The notes below the pieces were generated by a model. The model was not told where the DNA came from and searched no databases. It was given only the letters and a program-made list of their open reading frames with translations. A stretch of 11,254 nucleotides of DNA, from positions 1,162 to 12,415 of the forward strand of contig JAFNGM010000072.1 in the NCBI GenBank assembly GCA_017885225.1, read 5' to 3'. Positions within the stretch are counted from its first letter, which is position 1, and each line of letters starts with the position of its first letter. The stretch is from Syntrophaceae bacterium. GTDB lineage: Bacteria; Desulfobacterota; Syntrophia; Syntrophales; UBA2185. Positions 5,176 through 11,254 of the stretch are shown piece by piece. Position numbers and translations under genes: made by a program.

Positions 5176-7608
5176 CTATTTTATACATGCCCTAAAAACC
5201 TGCCTCAAATCAGTAAGGCCTATTATTGTTTTTGAAATACCATCCTGAAGCAGTGTTCTCATCCCTTCATGAATGGCGTTTTCCCTTATTGTTTCAATAG
5301 ATTCACGTTTGAGGATCAGTCTTTTGATGGTATCTGTATTGATGAGAAGTTCATGAATACCCATCCTGCCTTTGTACCCTGAATTACCGCAGGCATCGCA
5401 GCCTTTGGGTTGATAAAGTGTAAGATTATTTTGGTCAGGTACGTTCAATTTGTCGAACAATTTCTTTCCGTAGGCATTCACCATTTCTTTGTATTCTTCT
5501 GGCGAAGGGTGATACGCTTCTTTACACTTCTTGCATAGTGTCCTTACTAACCTTTGTGCGAGAATACCCAGGAGGGAATCGGAGAAGTTAAAGGCGTCAA
5601 CCCCTATGTCAAGAAGCCTCGTAATTGTTTCCGGTGCGCTGTTCGTATGCAGAGTGCTGAAGACTAAATGCCCCGTCAGTGATGCTTCCACCGCAATTTT
5701 GGATGTTTCATAGTCCCTCATTTCACCGACCATGATAACATCTGGATCTGATCTAAGGAAGGCGCGCATGGCGGCCGCAAAATCGAATCCAATTTTAGGG
5801 TGTACTTGAACCTGTCTTAGTCCTCGCTGAGTGATTTCTACCGGATCCTCTGCCGTCCATATTTTCTTGTCCGGCATATTGATATGACGCAAGGCTGCAT
5901 GCAGCATCGTTGTTTTTCCCGAGCCTGTAGGTCCGACCACAAGGATTATCCCATATGGTTTTTCACAGATCTTTAGCAATTCTTTATAATTTCTTTTGGT
6001 TAAACCCATGGCTTCCAGGGGTACTAATTTCCCCGATGTTAAAATCCGCATCACTACATCTTCGAGATTTTCAGTGGTGGGTACCGTGGCAACGCGAAGT
6101 TCAATGGTCTTTCCTTCCGGGCCCTTCGTTTTTATCTTCCCATCCTGAGGTGTCCTTCTGACAGTTATATCGAGATTGGACATGATTTTAATCCGGGAAA
6201 TTAAGGCAGCTGAGTAACTGTAAGGTACAGTGAGATGGGTTATACATGCGCCATCAATCCTGTAACGGACGCCAACGCTCCCTGCTGTTGTGTCAGGTTC
6301 AATATGAATATCTGAAGCTCCTTTGGTATATGCTTCATTGATAATCTTATTTACAAGCTGTATGATCTCATTATCCGATTCTCTGATGAATGTTTCCTTT
6401 ATGGCAGCTTTTGGGGCCATATGGAGTGACTCAGAGATAACCTTGCTTTCCAGTTCCCTGGCCAGTTGCTCCTGCTCATCAGTGGCTTCCCCATTCTCAA
6501 CAAGTTTCATCATCTCTTCTTCTGATTCCTGAACGGCTGCCCCGCGATAAAATGAGGCTTCATGAGGGTCTTCATTTTCAGCTTCAGGCCATTCAGCAAC
6601 ATCTTCCCGGTATGAATGATTAATGAATTTAATAATGTCTTCCGGTAAGGCAACATCGTATTTCACTGCTTTTCTATTTAAAATACTCTCTATAGCATCC
6701 CGTTTCCTTTGGTTATGCGGATCATCAACAAGAATATGCAGGTAACCGTCAATTTCTTCAACGGGAATCCATAGGTTACGAAGGAGGAGCCTTTTTTCGA
6801 GGTTTGCGAATAGATAATCGGGAATTGATGCGTTACGATTGAACGTAATGAATCTGCATTGATAATATTCTTCGAGCGATTTGCGGATATTATCCTTGGC
6901 AATGTCGTATTTTTTTATCAAAATGGTTTCCAGCGGTTCTTTATTAGCGATCGCGTCGTTTTTTGCTTTTTCCAATTCCTCTTCGCTGATTAAACCCTGA
7001 TGAATGAGGTATCCAAATTTCCCCCCTCTCCTTATTGTCGGCGCCTTTTTTTGGTGTTTATGAAACGCTTTACCCAGTGCTTCCGCAATATCATGAAGCA
7101 TCACCGGTTCTTCCTCGGCAAATTCGATGGAAGGATCAGTCTTATTTATTATCTGAATGACACCCATTATATTGTTGTTGTAGAGAATGGGCGCAGCCAT
7201 AACCTGTCTCGTACAAAAACCTGTTTTTATGTCTAAATCGGTATCGAAAGCCAGCTCCTTGTCAATGTTTTTCAGCTCATCTTTATCATACGCATCAGCT
7301 ATGCTTATGGAGTTTCTGGTCGCGGCGACATAACCCGGTATGGTTCGTGTGTTGATGGGAACCCTCATTTCTTCTAATTTATTTCCGTCATAATAAAAAG
7401 TGAACATATCTTTTTTTGACCGGTCAACCGCATATATATTCACTGCTTCAACCCTGAAGAGATTTACAATATGATCTTTCGTGCCTCCGATCGCCTGTTG
7501 CATATTCTCCGAGGTATTGATTGAATCCGTGATATCCTGCAGTAACTCCTGTATGCGCTGAAATTCCTTTAGTTCGGCAATCTCGTCAAATTCATTCACA
7601 TCATCCAT
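5176..7608 (-). CDS. GAF-domain PilB/GspE-family secretion or pilus ATPase
   Basis: This 810-residue hexameric motor ATPase belongs to the type IV pilus/type II secretion family. Domains in order are GAF (about 15-185, with F-Y-Y-D, P-G-Y-V-A and G-V-I-Q-I-I-N-K), an MshEN-like domain (about 193-330), an acidic linker (335-405) and the T2SSE core (about 410-805). In the core, Walker A is G-P-T-G-S-G-K-T-T (559-567), the Asp box T-A-E-D-P-V-E is 585-591, Walker B is D-P-D-V-I-M-V-G-E-M-R-D (621-632), the His box is near T-L-H-T-N (652-656), and the zinc-site cysteines are 692, 695, 737 and 740. All catalytic elements are intact, so it should be active. The ATG at 7608 has GGGAG 8 nt upstream; a GTG at 7644 would add 12 residues inside fcl and lacks support. 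It starts 2 nt after the fcl stop. No pilin or platform gene is in the window, so pilus extension versus secretion is open. Confidence 0.93.
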   Translation of the reverse strand: MDDVNEFDEIAELKEFQRIQELLQDITDSINTSENMQQAIGGTKDHIVNLFRVEAVNIYAVDRSKKDMFTFYYDGNKLEEMRVPINTRTIPGYVAATRNSISIADAYDKDELKNIDKELAFDTDLDIKTGFCTRQVMAAPILYNNNIMGVIQIINKTDPSIEFAEEEPVMLHDIAEALGKAFHKHQKKAPTIRRGGKFGYLIHQGLISEEELEKAKNDAIANKEPLETILIKKYDIAKDNIRKSLEEYYQCRFITFNRNASIPDYLFANLEKRLLLRNLWIPVEEIDGYLHILVDDPHNQRKRDAIESILNRKAVKYDVALPEDIIKFINHSYREDVAEWPEAENEDPHEASFYRGAAVQESEEEMMKLVENGEATDEQEQLARELESKVISESLHMAPKAAIKETFIRESDNEIIQLVNKIINEAYTKGASDIHIEPDTTAGSVGVRYRIDGACITHLTVPYSYSAALISRIKIMSNLDITVRRTPQDGKIKTKGPEGKTIELRVATVPTTENLEDVVMRILTSGKLVPLEAMGLTKRNYKELLKICEKPYGIILVVGPTGSGKTTMLHAALRHINMPDKKIWTAEDPVEITQRGLRQVQVHPKIGFDFAAAMRAFLRSDPDVIMVGEMRDYETSKIAVEASLTGHLVFSTLHTNSAPETITRLLDIGVDAFNFSDSLLGILAQRLVRTLCKKCKEAYHPSPEEYKEMVNAYGKKLFDKLNVPDQNNLTLYQPKGCDACGNSGYKGRMGIHELLINTDTIKRLILKRESIETIRENAIHEGMRTLLQDGISKTIIGLTDLRQVFRACIK

Positions 7609-7610
7609 AT

Positions 7611-9579
<1,969 letters not shown>

Positions 9580-9589
9580 ACACTGCTCC

Positions 9590-10600
9590 TTAGATATTAT
9601 AATACTCTCTGTACCATTTTACAAAGTGTTCTATGCCGTCCTTCAGCGATGTCGCCGGTTTGAAACCCACATCTTTCATGAGATCGTCAACATCGGCAAA
9701 GGTTTTCGGCACATCTCCCGGCTGCATGGGTAGTAAATTCATCTTTGCTTTCCTGCCTAATTGCGCCTCCAGTATCCGTATAAATTCAAAAAGCTCTGCG
9801 GGGTTGTTATTTCCAATATTATATATTTTATACGGGGCAAAGCTTGTGCCGGGATCCGGATGATTGCTATTCCAATATGCGTTTGGGTTCGGTATTTTAT
9901 CCGCAACCCTGAAGATACCTTCGACGATATCATCGATGTAACTAAAATCACGGGACATTCTTCCTTCGTTAAAAACATCGATGGGTCGTTCTTCCAGTAT
10001 GGCCTTTGTGAATAAAAAGAGTGCCATATCGGGCCTCCCCCAGGGGCCGTACACGGTGAAGAACCTTAGGCCTGTGCAGGGCAGGTTGTAGAGGTGCGCA
10101 TAGGTGTGAGCCATCAGTTCATTAGCCTTTTTCGTCGCCGCATAGAGACTGACGGGATGATCCACATTGTGGTGTACGGAGAAAGGCATCTGTGTATTTG
10201 CTCCGTACACGGAACTCGATGAAGCGAAGACTAAATGCGTGATCTTCTGATGCCGGCAGCCCTCGAGTATATTGATAAATCCGGTAAGGTTGCTGTCTGC
10301 ATAGGCATGGGGATTTACAAGGGAGTACCTGACACCCGCCTGTGCTGCCAGGTGCACAACTATTTCCGGCACTTCTTCTTTAAAGAGCGCCGACATGCGC
10401 TCCCTGTCGGCTATATTCGCTTTGACAAAGCGGAAATCCGCCTTTTTTTCCAGGAGGGCAAGCCGTGCTTTTTTCAGGCTTACATCATAGTAGTCGTTCA
10501 GATTGTCTACGCCGACTATGCTATTGCCGCTTTCCAGAAAGCGTCTTGATACATGAAAACCTATGAAGCCGGCGGCTCCGGTAATGAGGATTTTCTTCAT
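9590..10600 (-). CDS. UDP-glucuronate 4-epimerase-type NAD-dependent epimerase
   Basis: This is an extended SDR enzyme of 336 residues, best matching the CapI/LspL/WbnF group that interconverts UDP-glucuronate and UDP-galacturonate. Motifs seen are G-A-A-G-F-I-G (8-14), N-D-Y-Y-D-V-S-L-K (35-43), A-A-Q-A-G-V-R-Y-S (85-93), S-S-S-S-V-Y-G (127-133), Y-A-A-T-K-K-A-N-E (153-161) with Tyr153 and Lys157 catalytic, and [14 protein letters not shown] (180-193), which is characteristic of this subgroup. The ATG overlaps the stop of the upstream AMP-binding gene as ATGA, and AAGG lies about 9 nt upstream. The gmd gene follows after 10 nt. UDP-galacturonate would feed a capsule, lipopolysaccharide core or exopolysaccharide. 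Substrate could differ slightly (UDP-Glc or UDP-GlcNAc), but the motif set favours the uronate. Confidence 0.88.
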   Translation of the reverse strand: MKKILITGAAGFIGFHVSRRFLESGNSIVGVDNLNDYYDVSLKKARLALLEKKADFRFVKANIADRERMSALFKEEVPEIVVHLAAQAGVRYSLVNPHAYADSNLTGFINILEGCRHQKITHLVFASSSSVYGANTQMPFSVHHNVDHPVSLYAATKKANELMAHTYAHLYNLPCTGLRFFTVYGPWGRPDMALFLFTKAILEERPIDVFNEGRMSRDFSYIDDIVEGIFRVADKIPNPNAYWNSNHPDPGTSFAPYKIYNIGNNNPAELFEFIRILEAQLGRKAKMNLLPMQPGDVPKTFADVDDLMKDVGFKPATSLKDGIEHFVKWYREYYNI

Positions 10601-11254
10601 TTGTTGTTACCTTTTGTGTTTAACGCTTCTCCAAATTCCCGTTTAAGCTTGGGAAAGAGAACAGCCCCCTTAAAGCTCACCGGTATCTTCGCGAACCTCA
10701 CATAATCGGGCCTGCTGCCCTTGGACACTCTGCGGGATGCTCTGGCGATAAACTGCTCCTCCAGTGTTGACTGCATGGAGGCCGCTTCCCCGGTGAGTTC
10801 TATCGTCACGCAGCAGTTGTCCTCGTGTTCTGTTTCACTACATATTCCCACAACAGCGAGTTTGAACTGTTCGGGTTTCATGTTGAAATCCTCGATCAGA
10901 ACACGGGAGAGGTCTGCCGCAACCTGTTCATACGAATAGTTGGCACCGCCGCGAATCAGAAGGGCAGAATCTCTTGTCATCCAGTAATAGTCGAGGAAGC
11001 CGTCTCTTCCGCGAAGGGCGAATCCGATATCGCGAAGACCAGTATACCATCCTTTTCGAAAGACCTCCCGCGATGCGTTACCCTGGCCCACATATCCGTT
11101 CATGACATTAGCGCCCTGGGTTACGATATAACCCGGTTCGCCGGTTTCACATGGTTCCATAAAACCGGATTTCCCCGGATCGATTTTTTTTACAATAGTA
11201 ATTCTCGTGAAGGGGTAATGTTCTCTCCCGATGTAATACCCAACGGCTTTATCA
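10597..11254 (-). CDS. AMP-binding (acyl-CoA synthetase-like) protein, 5' part beyond the window
   Basis: The reading frame is open from the stop at 10597 to the window edge, so only the C-terminal 218 or so codons are seen; the ATG at 11160 is internal. The visible part fits the C-terminal portion of an ANL adenylating enzyme: G-E-P-G-Y-I-V (from 11136), [16 protein letters not shown] in place of the usual W-x-x-T-G-D-x-G, then [15 protein letters not shown], which matches the A8 hinge motif. The final A10 motif, normally P-x-T-x-x-G-K, reads P-V-S-F-K-G-A, so the catalytic lysine position is alanine. It could be a divergent acyl-CoA synthetase, an acyl-transfer or binding protein, or an inactive paralogue. 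It overlaps the epimerase gene by 4 nt, so it belongs to the same operon. Confidence 0.78.
   Translation of the reverse strand, partial: DKAVGYYIGREHYPFTRITIVKKIDPGKSGFMEPCETGEPGYIVTQGANVMNGYVGQGNASREVFRKGWYTGLRDIGFALRGRDGFLDYYWMTRDSALLIRGGANYSYEQVAADLSRVLIEDFNMKPEQFKLAVVGICSETEHEDNCCVTIELTGEAASMQSTLEEQFIARASRRVSKGSRPDYVRFAKIPVSFKGAVLFPKLKREFGEALNTKGNNK

Overview
The window holds two gene clusters that converge on a gap at about 5047-5175. The organism is most likely a Gram-negative, moderately AT-leaning bacterium of the deltaproteobacterial (Desulfobacterota/Myxococcota-like) type. I infer this from the combination of a bacterial MglA GTPase, roadblock and DUF4388/PATAN proteins, an MJ0042-type zinc ribbon beside a DUF3426 membrane protein, and a GAF-containing PilB/GspE-like ATPase. 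No rRNA or other phylogenetic marker is present, so species and genus cannot be given.

Plus strand, 294-5046: a probable operon that looks like a cell-polarity or surface-motility regulatory module. In order it encodes a DUF4388/PATAN protein with a C-terminal roadblock-like domain; a possible 49-residue protein that fills the next gap and overlaps the preceding stop as ATGA; a stand-alone roadblock/LC7 protein; an MglA-type GTPase with a TTG start and a strong Shine-Dalgarno; a 399-residue protein of unknown function with a duplicated 29-residue N-terminal peptide; a 55-residue zinc ribbon; and a single-pass membrane protein with a DUF3426 domain. That last protein also has a repeated amphipathic peptide at its N-terminus, and it resembles the peptide repeated in the 399-residue protein. 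The zinc ribbon and the DUF3426 domain, usually parts of one protein, are here encoded by neighbouring genes.

Minus strand, 11254 down to 5176: a very tightly packed operon with junctions of -4, 10, 1 and 2 nt. It runs from the 3' part of an AMP-binding (acyl-CoA synthetase-like) gene cut by the window edge, through a UDP-glucuronate 4-epimerase-type enzyme, GDP-mannose 4,6-dehydratase (gmd) and GDP-L-fucose synthase (fcl), to a PilB/GspE-family ATPase with an N-terminal GAF domain. The sugar enzymes would supply UDP-galacturonate and GDP-L-fucose for a surface polysaccharide.

Taken together, the window places an MglA/roadblock/PATAN switch tail-to-tail with an operon joining surface-sugar precursor synthesis to a pilus-type motor ATPase. 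MglA control of type IV pili is established in Myxococcus, and PATAN-domain proteins bind PilB in Synechocystis; that these particular genes act together is inference. The most novel items are the shared repeated peptide in two neighbouring unknown proteins, the split zinc-ribbon/DUF3426 pair, the hidden small ORF, the apparently degenerate c-di-GMP motif in the GAF-ATPase, and the missing A10 lysine in the AMP-binding protein.
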